Origin: Bryobacter sp964387685
GTDB taxonomy: Bacteria; Acidobacteriota; Terriglobia; Bryobacterales; Bryobacteraceae
Assembly (NCBI GenBank): GCA_964387685.1
Contig: CAYLXK010000005.1
Coordinates: 224,187 to 288,186, forward strand
Reading direction: 5' to 3'
DNA: 64,000 nt
Shown here: positions 8,322 to 17,170 of the stretch, one piece after another
Position numbering within the stretch: position 1 is the first letter of the stretch
Layout: each line of letters opens with the position of its first letter
Notes under the pieces: model-generated
What the model was told of the DNA's origin: nothing
Databases searched by the model: none
Seen by the model: only the letters and a program-made list of their open reading frames with translations
Position numbers and translations under genes: made by a program

Positions 8322-8833
8322 GCAGGCGGCAGATAGAACAACAGGTCAAGAGACGGCGGCTGAATTCCTTGCATGCGCAGCAGCATGGCGATTTGCGCCG
8401 TGTGGCGCATCTCGTGGATCATCACATGCCACAGCAGCCCCTCGGCGTAAAATCGCTCCTCCGGCGAGTCATGCACGGTCACTACTCGCCGTAACTCTTC
8501 GTCCGTCAGTCCCTCCAGATACCCCAGCGTGCTTTCTTGCACCGCCCTCCAGTAGTCCAGCAGCACCGCCAGAGGAATGCTCCCGTAAACCGGCCCGCCT
8601 ACGCTGTCTTTGAGCAGAGGCATCCGGTCGAGCACGGGCGGCCTTGCCAGGATATCCTCGTTAACCCAGCCGTCTTCCACGCTTGCCGTGTGAAACACGA
8701 GATCCTTGATCGAGTGCAGCCGGGATCCTTCGAGCATGGGACGCGACAGCACTTCGTCCGGCGCCGCCTCCAAGGCAGCCCACAAGTCCCGTCGCGCACG
8801 CACCAGGTAGCGGTAAACGTCCAAGCTCCTCAT
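8318..8833 (-). CDS. DinB-family metal-binding protein
   Basis: 171 aa four-helix-bundle protein of the DinB/YfiT superfamily, which holds a metal through three histidines and includes thiol-transferases and many unknowns. Start at ATG 8833, overlapping the TetR stop codon (ATGA), so the pair is translationally coupled; the frame stays open upstream but that part is shadow of tetR. Metal ligands are visible: His48 (DLVFHTASVEDGW), His140 and His144 in HVMIHEMRHTAQI. Substrate unknown. Overlaps the end of the convergent dehydratase gene by 4 nt. Confidence 0.85.
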   Translation of the reverse strand: MRSLDVYRYLVRARRDLWAALEAAPDEVLSRPMLEGSRLHSIKDLVFHTASVEDGWVNEDILARPPVLDRMPLLKDSVGGPVYGSIPLAVLLDYWRAVQESTLGYLEGLTDEELRRVVTVHDSPEERFYAEGLLWHVMIHEMRHTAQIAMLLRMQGIQPPSLDLLFYLPPA

Positions 8834-9447
8834 GCCTGCCCCAGATGCGCTTTGCCGCGGTACTTGGCCGCGCCGGGCCTCTGCCTCCGCAACCCTTCCA
8901 AGGCCAAAGCCACCGCCTGCTCGCGCCCAATCGCGTTCAAGACCTCTATGCCCTCCACCGTCGCCAGCAGCAACGCCGCCTGCCCCGCGCGGTCGCTCTC
9001 GCGTTCCACCTCCAGACGCGCACCCACCCAATCGAGAAAGCCGTCGAAAATCGCCCCGGTGATTTGCCGGTAGGGCTCCTCCTCGCGGGACGCGCGCGCC
9101 GCCGCTTCCAGCCAAAGCTGCATGTATGGCCGCAAGTCCGGGCTGGAGACCAGCTCGCAGACCGCCGGCAGCAGTTTCTCGTACTTCCGCGGCTTGGATA
9201 ATTCCTTTTCCAGCAGCCGCGCCAAGCGTTCCGCCGCCAGCCCCAAGACCACCGCCAACAACTCGTCCTTGTTGTCGAAGTAGTACAACAACATGCGGTC
9301 GCTCGTGCCGGCCGCCGCCGCCAGAGGCCGTAGGCTGGCTTCGGCCAGACCCTCTGCCAAAAGGTGATCGGCCAGTACTTCGGCCAACTGGCGCCGCTTT
9401 AGCTCGCGTCCGTCCCTGGGAAGCTTCTTTTTTGCGGTTTCTTTCAT
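8830..9447 (-). CDS. TetR-family transcriptional regulator
   Basis: 205 aa. N-terminal helix-turn-helix at about 18-65 (LAEVLADHLLAEGLAEASLR, then AAGTSDRMLLYYFDNKDELL, the TetR recognition-helix pattern), then a helical ligand domain. It is divergent from a small membrane-protein gene, and two identical-type palindromes lie between them, so it probably represses itself (with dinB) and the membrane protein. The inducer is unknown. It starts at the ATG 11 nt below the first operator half-site. Confidence 0.9.
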   Translation of the reverse strand: MKETAKKKLPRDGRELKRRQLAEVLADHLLAEGLAEASLRPLAAAAGTSDRMLLYYFDNKDELLAVVLGLAAERLARLLEKELSKPRKYEKLLPAVCELVSSPDLRPYMQLWLEAAARASREEEPYRQITGAIFDGFLDWVGARLEVERESDRAGQAALLLATVEGIEVLNAIGREQAVALALEGLRRQRPGAAKYRGKAHLGQA

Positions 9448-9457
9448 TGCATTTTCC

Positions 9458-9473
9458 TGTAGCGTCTGCTACA
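9458..9473. promoter_or_regulatory. Palindromic operator 1 (TGTAG-N6-CTACA)
   Basis: TGTAGCGTCTGCTACA, with perfect 5-bp arms, located 10 nt above the tetR start. A second copy with the same arms lies at 9481-9496, 23 bp centre to centre. Placement between divergent tetR and the membrane-protein gene makes it the likely TetR binding site. Confidence 0.7.
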
Positions 9474-9480
9474 ACTTTTG

Positions 9481-9496
9481 TGTAGCGATCACTACA
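9481..9496. promoter_or_regulatory. Palindromic operator 2 (TGTAG-N6-CTACA)
   Basis: TGTAGCGATCACTACA, with the same 5-bp arms as operator 1. The two sites are separated by 7 bp, about two helical turns between centres, which would allow two dimers on one face. It ends 23 nt above the start of the divergent membrane-protein gene. Confidence 0.7.
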
Positions 9497-9519
9497 GAAA
9501 TGTCATCCCGGAGCTTAAC

Positions 9520-9996
9520 ATGATTTCCACTTCCCGCCTTGCCACGTCCCGCGTCATGGCGCAGCATTCCCCCCGCGAGGCGGCCACGCCGGCCCCCGCC
9601 CCTGATCTCCTAAGCCTGCCGCAATTGATCAAAGCGGGCTTGCTGGGCATCGTTCTTTGGTTCGTCGCCGCCGTTTCCTATAGGCTCGGCTTTGAACAAG
9701 GCCTCTTCACCGGTGGCGCCCTCGCCCTGAACTACTTGGCGGGCATCCCCATTTGCTGGCTCAGCGTGCAACTAGTGAAATGGGGCGCTTCCCTGCAACC
9801 GTCTCAGGTGTTGCCGGGCTTGGCATTCAGCACCGCCTTGGCGGCCTTCTGTGACGGCATTGCGCTGGCCTGGTACCGGGATCTTTACGGCCACTCTCCC
9901 GCTGCGGTGCTGCCGGGCGCCGCGTGGATCCTTTGGGGCGTGGGTTGGATTCTGGCTTTGGCCTACCTGGAGGGTGCCCGCCGCCATGAGCCGTAG
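9520..9996 (+). CDS. Small integral membrane protein (DUF5367-like)
   Basis: 158 aa from the ATG at 9520, which is preceded by CGGAG six nt upstream; the frame is open further up but would run through the operators. After a short Pro/Ala-rich N-terminus there are four hydrophobic segments: LLGIVLWFVAAVSYRLGF, a GGALALNYLAGIPICWLSV segment, a central FSTALAAFCDGIALAW segment and AAWILWGVGWILALAYL. The order resembles DUF5367 membrane proteins; function unknown. Controlled by the two TetR-type operators. Possibly an efflux or resistance component, but that is only context. Confidence 0.65.
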   Translation: MISTSRLATSRVMAQHSPREAATPAPAPDLLSLPQLIKAGLLGIVLWFVAAVSYRLGFEQGLFTGGALALNYLAGIPICWLSVQLVKWGASLQPSQVLPGLAFSTALAAFCDGIALAWYRDLYGHSPAAVLPGAAWILWGVGWILALAYLEGARRHEP

Positions 9997-10002
9997 CCTG
10001 CT

Positions 10003-12549
10003 CTATTTCGCCTTGGCGCTGCGCTTTTGCTCTTCGCGCTCTTCGTCGTCCAGATCCAGCGAGAGAGGCGAAAACACGGCCTGCTTGGTGGCTGGGTAGG
10101 GCGTGTCCCAGCCCTTGATCTGTCCCCATAAGATGCGATTGGCCTTCTCCGTCGGAACCGCGTCCGGTACGCTCCAGTTCATCTTGCGGGAGGCGATCGC
10201 CGCCTCGCGTGCCGCACCACGCAGGCCTCGCGTTTGCGGATTCAATTCCATAAGGTCGTAGGTGGCGGCCACCGATTGGAAAGGCTTCGTGTCCGGAGTA
10301 TCCGTAAAGCTCGCCCGCATGTCATTCGCGATCAAATCGAAGAGCGACATCGTCGGCAATCCCAGTATCAATTCAATGGTTTTATTGATGCTTTGGAACG
10401 AATAGAAAGTGGAATCCACCGCCTTGCGCCGGGTGTAGGGGCTCACCACAAAGGCCGTCGTGCGGTGCCCGTCCACATGATCCACGCCGTTCTGCGCATC
10501 GTCCTCGACGATAAAGATCGCCATCTTCGGCCAGAAGCGCGACTTGCTCAAAGCTTCGACGATCTGCCCCACGGCCAGATCGTTGTCGGCCACCATCGCT
10601 TTAGGGCTGGAAGATCCCGGGCTCGCTCCAAAGGTATGATCCGAGGGGAGCTGAATAAAGGTCAGATTCGGCAGATTCGCATCCCGCTCAAACGCCTTCA
10701 AGTCGTTTAAGAAGATCTGCGCCCGCGCCACGTCCGGAATCGCGTTCGTGTAAGCGGGATAGTTCTTGGCCAGGATCTTGTTCAGCGGCGCAATGGGCGC
10801 GGTCACCGTCCAGCGCGCGCTGAAGTCCGCGCCGTCTTTCCATTGCTGCAATAATTCCGTGCGCTGCTTGGTGGCCGGCTCCGTCATGCGTCCCGCATAT
10901 TCTCCATAGACGCGCACCGTGCGCCCCTTGGCCAGCGCATAGTCCCATAGAAAGCCGCCGGAGGAATACGCCATCGGGTCGCTGCCATCAAAGGGATAAC
11001 TCCGTCCCTGGTACCCCGGCCACAAGCAATACTCGGTCTCATTGGACTGCGTCAGCCACTGGTGCCCATCGGCGGAGTTTCCGCCCGTGGCGTAGAGGTT
11101 ATCTAAAAGCACAAACTCCTCGGCAATCTTATGCTGATTCGGAGTTACATCTCTCCCAAACATCACCAGCGACGGGTCGCCGTTACCCTGCGGCAAGTCG
11201 CCCAGCACCTGGTCGTAAGTGCGGTTTTCCTTGATGATATAAACCACATGCTCTATCAGCGAGGGCTCACCCGAGCGCACCGGAATCGCCACCGGCTTCG
11301 CCTTAAGATTGGGCGTCGAAACGCCCGAAAGCTTCACCCGATTGTTCTCGGCCACGGCAGTCGTGTAGCTTGCCAGTTGCGCTGCATCCGGAACTGGCAG
11401 CACCGACGCGCTGCCGCGATAGGCATGCACATAGCGCTTCTTGGGTTCGTCTCGCCACCCGGAGCCCGGTCCCAGCAGCGTCGCCACCGCTAAGTGCTTG
11501 CCGTCCGGAGACACAGCCACCGCATTGGGATACCATCCCGTCGGAATCATGCCGCTAATCTGCCGCTTCGCGGTATCAATCACCGCTACCGCGTTGATGC
11601 CGCCACAAGTTACATACAGGATCGCGCCGTCGGCGCTGAGCGCCAAGCCCGTAGGCGCAATGCCGCGTACTTTCTCGCTAAAAATCTGAATCGGCAGCGT
11701 CGCCACCACCGCGTTCGTCGCCGTGTTCACTACCGACACCGAATCCGAATTCCCATTCGCCACATACAGCAGTTGCTTCGCCTCATCCCAGGCCAAAGCC
11801 GCCGGGTGCAGGCCCACCGCAATCGTGTGCGTCGCCTGCTTGGTCTCTAGATCAAAGCGCGTCACCGTTCCGGTAGACGCCACCCCGCGCGCGTCCACGG
11901 GAATCTTCTCGGCTGGCTTCTGCTCTGGGGAAGCAAATAGCTCATTCTCCTTCGGCGGCCGCCCGCCGAAGTTAGCCACGTACCCCACCGTACCCGCCGC
12001 GTTTAGCGCCGCCGCCCACGGCGCGGTACCGGTCGGCAGTGTCGCCAGCACCTCGCCTTTGGCCAGGTCCGCCAGCACCGCCTTGTTCTCGTAAATCAAC
12101 GGCAGCAAGGCCCGCGGGGCCTTGGACGCCACAGCTACGGCCCCTGCCTGGAACTTGCCCAGGCTCTTGGCCACGATCTTGAGCGAACCCTTATCGAGCG
12201 TCTGCAGTTGAGGCGCATTGACGCCACGCACGCTCGTGCCCCACACGGGTTCGCCTGTTACCGGATGCGTCCGCAACGACTGCAAGCCGGGCGTGCCCCC
12301 GTGCAGAATTTTCTTCTGCACCTGGTTCGTCCGCCAGTCCAGTTCCACTAGCTCGGAAGCATGCAATACCCAAAGCCGCTCTCCGTTCCCCGACCACGAC
12401 ACTCCGTACACCCGGCCATCAAAGATCGACGATACACCGGCGGGCGTAATCGCCTGCCTCGTCGTCACCACCCCTGGGTCCGTCACGGACCGCAGGGGAG
12501 CTTGCACTTGGGCCGCCAACGGCAGCGCGAGAAGAATGGAGAGTCTCAT
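10003..12549 (-). CDS. Secreted YVTN-type beta-propeller fused to phosphoesterase domain
   Basis: 848 aa. Short signal peptide (MRLSILLALPLAAQ), then a seven-bladed YncE/YVTN-type propeller at about 35-380 with blades such as KQLLYVANGNSDSVSVVNT and WYPNAVAVSPDGKHLAVA. The phosphoesterase domain (acid phosphatase/phospholipase C family, PF04185-like) starts at HVVYIIKENRTYDQVLGD (about 434-451). Later motifs are LDNLYATGGNSADGHQWL and FIVEDDAQNGVDHVDGHRT, which hold the Asp/His metal ligands of the alkaline-phosphatase superfamily. It probably cleaves a phosphoester outside the cytoplasm. The fusion is recurrent in Acidobacteria, but the substrate is not known. Convergent with the DUF5367-like gene and 7 nt downstream of TonB receptor 2. 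Confidence 0.85.
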   Translation of the reverse strand: MRLSILLALPLAAQVQAPLRSVTDPGVVTTRQAITPAGVSSIFDGRVYGVSWSGNGERLWVLHASELVELDWRTNQVQKKILHGGTPGLQSLRTHPVTGEPVWGTSVRGVNAPQLQTLDKGSLKIVAKSLGKFQAGAVAVASKAPRALLPLIYENKAVLADLAKGEVLATLPTGTAPWAAALNAAGTVGYVANFGGRPPKENELFASPEQKPAEKIPVDARGVASTGTVTRFDLETKQATHTIAVGLHPAALAWDEAKQLLYVANGNSDSVSVVNTATNAVVATLPIQIFSEKVRGIAPTGLALSADGAILYVTCGGINAVAVIDTAKRQISGMIPTGWYPNAVAVSPDGKHLAVATLLGPGSGWRDEPKKRYVHAYRGSASVLPVPDAAQLASYTTAVAENNRVKLSGVSTPNLKAKPVAIPVRSGEPSLIEHVVYIIKENRTYDQVLGDLPQGNGDPSLVMFGRDVTPNQHKIAEEFVLLDNLYATGGNSADGHQWLTQSNETEYCLWPGYQGRSYPFDGSDPMAYSSGGFLWDYALAKGRTVRVYGEYAGRMTEPATKQRTELLQQWKDGADFSARWTVTAPIAPLNKILAKNYPAYTNAIPDVARAQIFLNDLKAFERDANLPNLTFIQLPSDHTFGASPGSSSPKAMVADNDLAVGQIVEALSKSRFWPKMAIFIVEDDAQNGVDHVDGHRTTAFVVSPYTRRKAVDSTFYSFQSINKTIELILGLPTMSLFDLIANDMRASFTDTPDTKPFQSVAATYDLMELNPQTRGLRGAAREAAIASRKMNWSVPDAVPTEKANRILWGQIKGWDTPYPATKQAVFSPLSLDLDDEEREEQKRSAKAK

Positions 12550-12556
12550 AGTACTT

Positions 12557-15500
12557 TTAAAACCGGATCCTTGCCGCCACTTGCATCGTGCGAGGGCCGC
12601 CGATAGTGGACGTAATCTGGCCTAGCGTACCAAAGCCCGCTGCGGGAAGTGTTACGGCCGGGTTAGCGAAAGTGGCCTGATTCAAGGCGTTGAAAATTTC
12701 CCAACGCAGTTCCCCCGACAGTCGCTCCGTAAACGGCAGCGCCTTGGTAAGAGCCAGATCCACCTGCCGCTGCACGGGCCCGCGCAAGATGTTGCGCCCC
12801 GTGTTGCCCCAGCGGTCCTCGGAGTTCATGAAAGCCGTCGGGTCGAAGTAGGTGGCCAACCGATCCTGCACGCGCCCGCTCTTGCGCGCGTCTGCAATGC
12901 TCCGTCCCGGCGCAAAGTCCACGCGCGTTCTCGCCACCTGGGCAAAGTAGGCGTTGGCCGCCGCCCCACCAATCACGCTAAACGGCGCGCCGCTCTGCAG
13001 CGTAATCATCCCGTTCAAAGCCCACCCGCCGGCCACTGTCTTCAGGAATCCCTGCACGCTCGGCTTCGGGAACTGGTACACCCATTGCGCCGTCAGGCGG
13101 TGCGTGCGGTCGAAATCGGCCGGCCCGCGGTTATTGGCAATATTGCGCGAGTCGTGCTCTACCACGCCACCGTTGGAGGAAATCGTGTCCAATACCTTCG
13201 ACCACGTGTAGGCGGCGTTCACCAGCAGGTTCCGCTGGAAGGTACGCCGGTAATTCACCTGCAACGAATGATACGTCGATTTTCCAAAGTTCGAATATTG
13301 GCGGAACCCATTCGCCCGGCCCAGGCCCAAGAATTCGCTCGGCACAAAGAAGTCCGGGTTGATCAAGGCGCCCGCATTGTTGCGGATGTTCGTAAAGCCA
13401 TTCACGGGCGTCACGCGCGGGTCCAACGCCTGCGCCAGATTGATCTTGGCGAACAAGCCCACGCCGCGTGTGCCCACGTACCGTACATCGACCAGATTGC
13501 CCTTCAACGGCTCGATCTGCAAGTTGAAGGTCCACTGCTGCGTGTACGGGATCTTGATGAAGGGATCGATGAAAGTGAAGTTCTTGGCCGCGAAGGGTTC
13601 ATTAGCGGGAAAGGCCGTCCCGTCAAAGCGCCGCCACGAGGGCGTGCCGTTAGCGTCGCGGACCACGCTCACATTGAGCGGAATCTGGAAGGGATTGATA
13701 TTCAAGCTTGGATACGGATTCGCCATGTCCACCGGCGAGGGTACGTTCTGGTACACAAAGAACGGCGCCGACAATTGCAGGTCTCCCTTAAACGAGCCTT
13801 GCGGGCGTTCGTAATAGATTCCGTATCCTCCCCGCAATACCATGCGGCTGAACTTCTGCGGCTGCCACGCAAAACCGATGCGCGGCGCGAAGTTGTTGTA
13901 ATCCCCGGGAAAGATGGAGCGGCTCTGGGCCTTGTTTACCTGGCTCAGATTGATCGGCACGTCCCGGCTCACCACCAATCCCATCTTCAACGGATCGAAG
14001 TTCGGCTGAAAGATCAGATGGTCGTCCGCAATGTGATAACCGGGCTTTACGCCCGCCGCCTGGGCCTGCGCCGCCGTGTAGTAAGTGCCCATGCGGCCGT
14101 AGAGTTCCACCGGCCAGCCGAAGTAATCCCAGCGTACCCCCGCGTTAATCGTCAGGCCCTTGCGTACGCGCCAGTCGTCCTGCACAAACATGCCAAAGTC
14201 CCACATCCGGTAGTTCCGGCGCGTATCTCCCTGATCGAGGTCGCTCCCGCCTCCGGCGGCGCCATGTCCCGTGAAGAAGAAGAGCCAACTGTCGTAGTCC
14301 AGGTCGCCGTTGGTGCGCGCCAGATACTCGCCGCCCAAGGTATTGCGCTTCACCTCCCCGCCAAACTGAATCGTGTGGCTGCCGCGGACGTGGGTCACCG
14401 TATTGGAGGCGTACGCGGTCCGCTGCCGGTCAAAGAAGTCCCACGCGTTGCCAATGCCCGACGAACTGCGTTGGGTCACGATATCGATGGTGGGCATCAG
14501 CGCCGCCAAGCCCCCCAACGACTGTTCCAGCGGATTGTAGATCCCCAACGACGAATTGGTAATGTCGCGGTACTTGGAAATGCGCGTGTTGTAAAGTTCA
14601 AAGAATCCGCCCCGCAGATCGTTGATCCAGTTCGAGCCGAATGTGTGGATATGCGATAGCGATGCAACATAGCTGGGCGACTGCCCCTGCGTCGGCGACG
14701 GCGAGGAATTTGCCCAACCGAAGGCTTCCTCTACAAACGATTTCGAATTGATGTAGTTCAAGCGCAAGCGGTCCGCGGAAGAGAAGTTGTGCTCGAAGGT
14801 GCCGGATCCGGACCAGCTATTGAAAAAGGTCGGGAACGATTGAATCAATTCGACTTCGCGCCCATAAGTTCCATTTCCGCGCAGCAGGTTCGTGCCGCGG
14901 CTGGCCGAAGGCAGCAGGAATTGTCCATTGCGCTTCTGGTTAAGAACGTTGATCGCTACGGGATGAATATCGGATGCGGTCAACGTGCGCAAAAGGGGCG
15001 CGGCGGGGTTGGCCACGCTCGTGAAGAATTTCGCCTCCAAGCCCGGTATCTGCGCAGCGGGAAAACGACGGACGGCAGTCAGCAGATTCGCCGCAAAGCG
15101 CGCATCGTCCGCTTGTCCGTCTTGCATCCACTGGTTCGCCACTTGCGCGATGGAATCGCGCGTTCGCGTGTCGCCCAGACCCGCCGGGATGGCCGTCGTG
15201 GCAATGGCCCGGTTCGCGAAACCCGTCAGGAAGTCGGTCCGCTGGATCGCGCCGTAAAAAAAGGTCTTGTCTCTCCTGATCGGTCCGCCCAGTCCAAAGT
15301 ACGATTCATTGCGCCGGAACTTTGGCCGCGCGGTGCCGCCACGGTTTAAGAAAAACTCATTCGCGTTGAACGTCTCATTCTGAAAGAAGTGCGACGCCGT
15401 CCCCCGGAAGCGATTCGATCCGCCTCTGGTCACCATCTGGATATTGGCCCCGCCGTTGCGGCCTGCTGCCGCCGAATACAGCGCCGTCTGCACCTCGACG

Positions 15501-16183
15501 GCCTCAATCGCATCCAGCGGAACGTTGATGTTGTTGCCCAGGCTGCCGCCGCCGTTCATCATGTTGGTCGCGTCCACGCCGTTGATGCTCAGCGAGTTGT
15601 TGGTGGGGCGCGCTCCGTTCACGCTCGGGTTAATCGATTGCGTACCGTCGTCGGCCTGCGCCCCCGGCGAAGTCGCGATGTTCAGACCCCGCCCCGTGCG
15701 GTCCGGCAGCGGCGCAGCCACACCCGCGTCCGCCACAATCAGGTGCGTATAGTTGCGCGAGGACGCCGGTAAGTTCTCAATCTGCTGGCTGGTCAATGTG
15801 TTGGAATGCGTCGCCCGCGTCGGCTGCAACAGTTCGCTCGACGCCGCCACGTTTACCTCTTGTGAAAGCGAACCCATCTGCAAGCGGAAGTTTACGCCGT
15901 TCACATTGTTGACGGCCACCTCAACCTTGCGAATCGCCTTGTTGAAGCCCGCATGCTCAATCACCACCTCCGACGGCCCCGCCGGCGCATTCAAGAAACG
16001 GTACTGTCCTTGGTTATCGCTCGTCGCGCTCACCTCTCGGTTCGTCGCCAGTGTGCGCAACGTCACCTTCACCCCGGGCATCCGCGCTCCGGACTGATCC
16101 TCCACCACCCCTTCCACCACGGTGCCCAACTGGGCGAAACCGATAGCCGTCAGCAATAGAACAAAGAGCGTTCGCATGATCAT
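12557..16183 (-). CDS. TonB-dependent receptor, Oar-like (receptor 2)
   Basis: About 1208 aa. The start is placed at the ATG at 16183, which has GAGGGA about 7 nt upstream and gives the signal peptide MIMRTLFVLLLTAIGFAQ. Regulatory-like domain at about 20-105 (VVEGVVEDQSGARMPGVKVT), plug at about 115-260 (LPASSRNYTHLIVADAG, NSLSINGVDATNMMNGGG), barrel to the C-terminal RIRF. It carries a typical internal block, NFAPRIGFAWQPQKFSRMVL. Substrate unknown. Same strand as the phosphoesterase fusion 7 nt downstream, so the two are likely co-transcribed, coupling uptake to phosphoester cleavage. Confidence 0.88.
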   Translation of the reverse strand: MIMRTLFVLLLTAIGFAQLGTVVEGVVEDQSGARMPGVKVTLRTLATNREVSATSDNQGQYRFLNAPAGPSEVVIEHAGFNKAIRKVEVAVNNVNGVNFRLQMGSLSQEVNVAASSELLQPTRATHSNTLTSQQIENLPASSRNYTHLIVADAGVAAPLPDRTGRGLNIATSPGAQADDGTQSINPSVNGARPTNNSLSINGVDATNMMNGGGSLGNNINVPLDAIEAVEVQTALYSAAAGRNGGANIQMVTRGGSNRFRGTASHFFQNETFNANEFFLNRGGTARPKFRRNESYFGLGGPIRRDKTFFYGAIQRTDFLTGFANRAIATTAIPAGLGDTRTRDSIAQVANQWMQDGQADDARFAANLLTAVRRFPAAQIPGLEAKFFTSVANPAAPLLRTLTASDIHPVAINVLNQKRNGQFLLPSASRGTNLLRGNGTYGREVELIQSFPTFFNSWSGSGTFEHNFSSADRLRLNYINSKSFVEEAFGWANSSPSPTQGQSPSYVASLSHIHTFGSNWINDLRGGFFELYNTRISKYRDITNSSLGIYNPLEQSLGGLAALMPTIDIVTQRSSSGIGNAWDFFDRQRTAYASNTVTHVRGSHTIQFGGEVKRNTLGGEYLARTNGDLDYDSWLFFFTGHGAAGGGSDLDQGDTRRNYRMWDFGMFVQDDWRVRKGLTINAGVRWDYFGWPVELYGRMGTYYTAAQAQAAGVKPGYHIADDHLIFQPNFDPLKMGLVVSRDVPINLSQVNKAQSRSIFPGDYNNFAPRIGFAWQPQKFSRMVLRGGYGIYYERPQGSFKGDLQLSAPFFVYQNVPSPVDMANPYPSLNINPFQIPLNVSVVRDANGTPSWRRFDGTAFPANEPFAAKNFTFIDPFIKIPYTQQWTFNLQIEPLKGNLVDVRYVGTRGVGLFAKINLAQALDPRVTPVNGFTNIRNNAGALINPDFFVPSEFLGLGRANGFRQYSNFGKSTYHSLQVNYRRTFQRNLLVNAAYTWSKVLDTISSNGGVVEHDSRNIANNRGPADFDRTHRLTAQWVYQFPKPSVQGFLKTVAGGWALNGMITLQSGAPFSVIGGAAANAYFAQVARTRVDFAPGRSIADARKSGRVQDRLATYFDPTAFMNSEDRWGNTGRNILRGPVQRQVDLALTKALPFTERLSGELRWEIFNALNQATFANPAVTLPAAGFGTLGQITSTIGGPRTMQVAARIRF

Positions 16184-16275
16184 GATGAATCCCTCAGCAT
16201 CCATGCTAGGGACGCGTTCTTCCCTTTGACTACCCCCAGCGCTATCCGAAAAGCGAGGTTTCTAGCCCAAAGAAA

Positions 16276-17130
16276 TCAGCTTTTCGACAGCCGCGATTCT
16301 GAGGGCGCGCGCCCTTTGACTTTGCGGTACAGCGCCGTAAAATGGCTGGGCGATTGAAAGCCCAGCTTGTACACCACTTCCTTAATGGAATCAGCGTGCA
16401 CGAGAGCCTCTTCCGCTTGCGAGATGAGCAGGTTGTTGTAAACGCGCAGTGGTGTCTGCCCCGTTGAGGCGCGAAAGAGACGGCTGAAATCCGCTGGCGC
16501 CAGTCCAATGCGATGACTCAGGCGATCTAACGAAAACTCGCTCTTGCCGCAGCTTTGCATGAAATCCAGCGCGCCCACAAAGTGCCTCCGGCTCAACAGG
16601 CGCTGCCGCAAGGACGGCCGCTGCCGCGACCCGCTCGGCCACAAGCGCAGCGCCCGCACCAGAAACTCCCTCCCCAGTGCATCTAACAACTCGTGCTTCC
16701 CCGACTGATTCGAGGCCAACTCTTGGATCGATTCCTCCACCAAGCGCCGCAAATGGCGAGCCGGCCGCGTGCCCTCAAATTCAGGCAGCACCTTGTCTCC
16801 GTCTCCCAACAGCTTCGGCGAAACGATCAGCGATAGCCCTTCGCAGGGCCCGTTCGTCGCATATTCGCTGGTTCGCCAACGCAGCGAGTTCCCCACCAGC
16901 AGATCCCCTTCCTCCAGCACATGCAACCGCGAAGACTCTGTTACCTTAATCTGCCCGTGCATGCAGTACACGATCACGTACTCGTCCTGCAATCGCAGCG
17001 GATACTCCACGCGCTTGCGGTGCAAGAAGTGCTGGAATCCGAGGTTCTGCCGCTCGTTCATCCAGAAAAGATTGTGAATCTCCGAGGAGTTAAGCGAGGG
17101 ACCCATTGCCGATTTGTACCGCAGCATCAT
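16276..17130 (-). CDS. AraC-family transcriptional regulator
   Basis: 284 aa. N-terminal cupin-like sensing region (EYVIVYCMHGQIKVTESSRL, LEEGDLLVGNSLRWR) and C-terminal double helix-turn-helix at about 180-284. The second has the family signature: EVVYKLGFQSPSHFTALYRK. Two ATG codons open the gene; the first is used. It lies on the same strand as, and 92 nt upstream of, receptor 2, and is divergent by 40 nt from a secreted propeller gene; either could be a target. The ligand is unknown. Confidence 0.92.
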   Translation of the reverse strand: MMLRYKSAMGPSLNSSEIHNLFWMNERQNLGFQHFLHRKRVEYPLRLQDEYVIVYCMHGQIKVTESSRLHVLEEGDLLVGNSLRWRTSEYATNGPCEGLSLIVSPKLLGDGDKVLPEFEGTRPARHLRRLVEESIQELASNQSGKHELLDALGREFLVRALRLWPSGSRQRPSLRQRLLSRRHFVGALDFMQSCGKSEFSLDRLSHRIGLAPADFSRLFRASTGQTPLRVYNNLLISQAEEALVHADSIKEVVYKLGFQSPSHFTALYRKVKGRAPSESRLSKS

Positions 17131-17170
17131 TGCAACGACATGAAGGATTTCCCGCCGCTATTCTAAAGCC

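Noticed and set aside
13085..14659. 524-codon plus-strand frame opposite TonB receptor 2
   Set aside because: Arg/His/Val-rich sequence with no family features, fully antisense to a gene with clear plug and barrel motifs.
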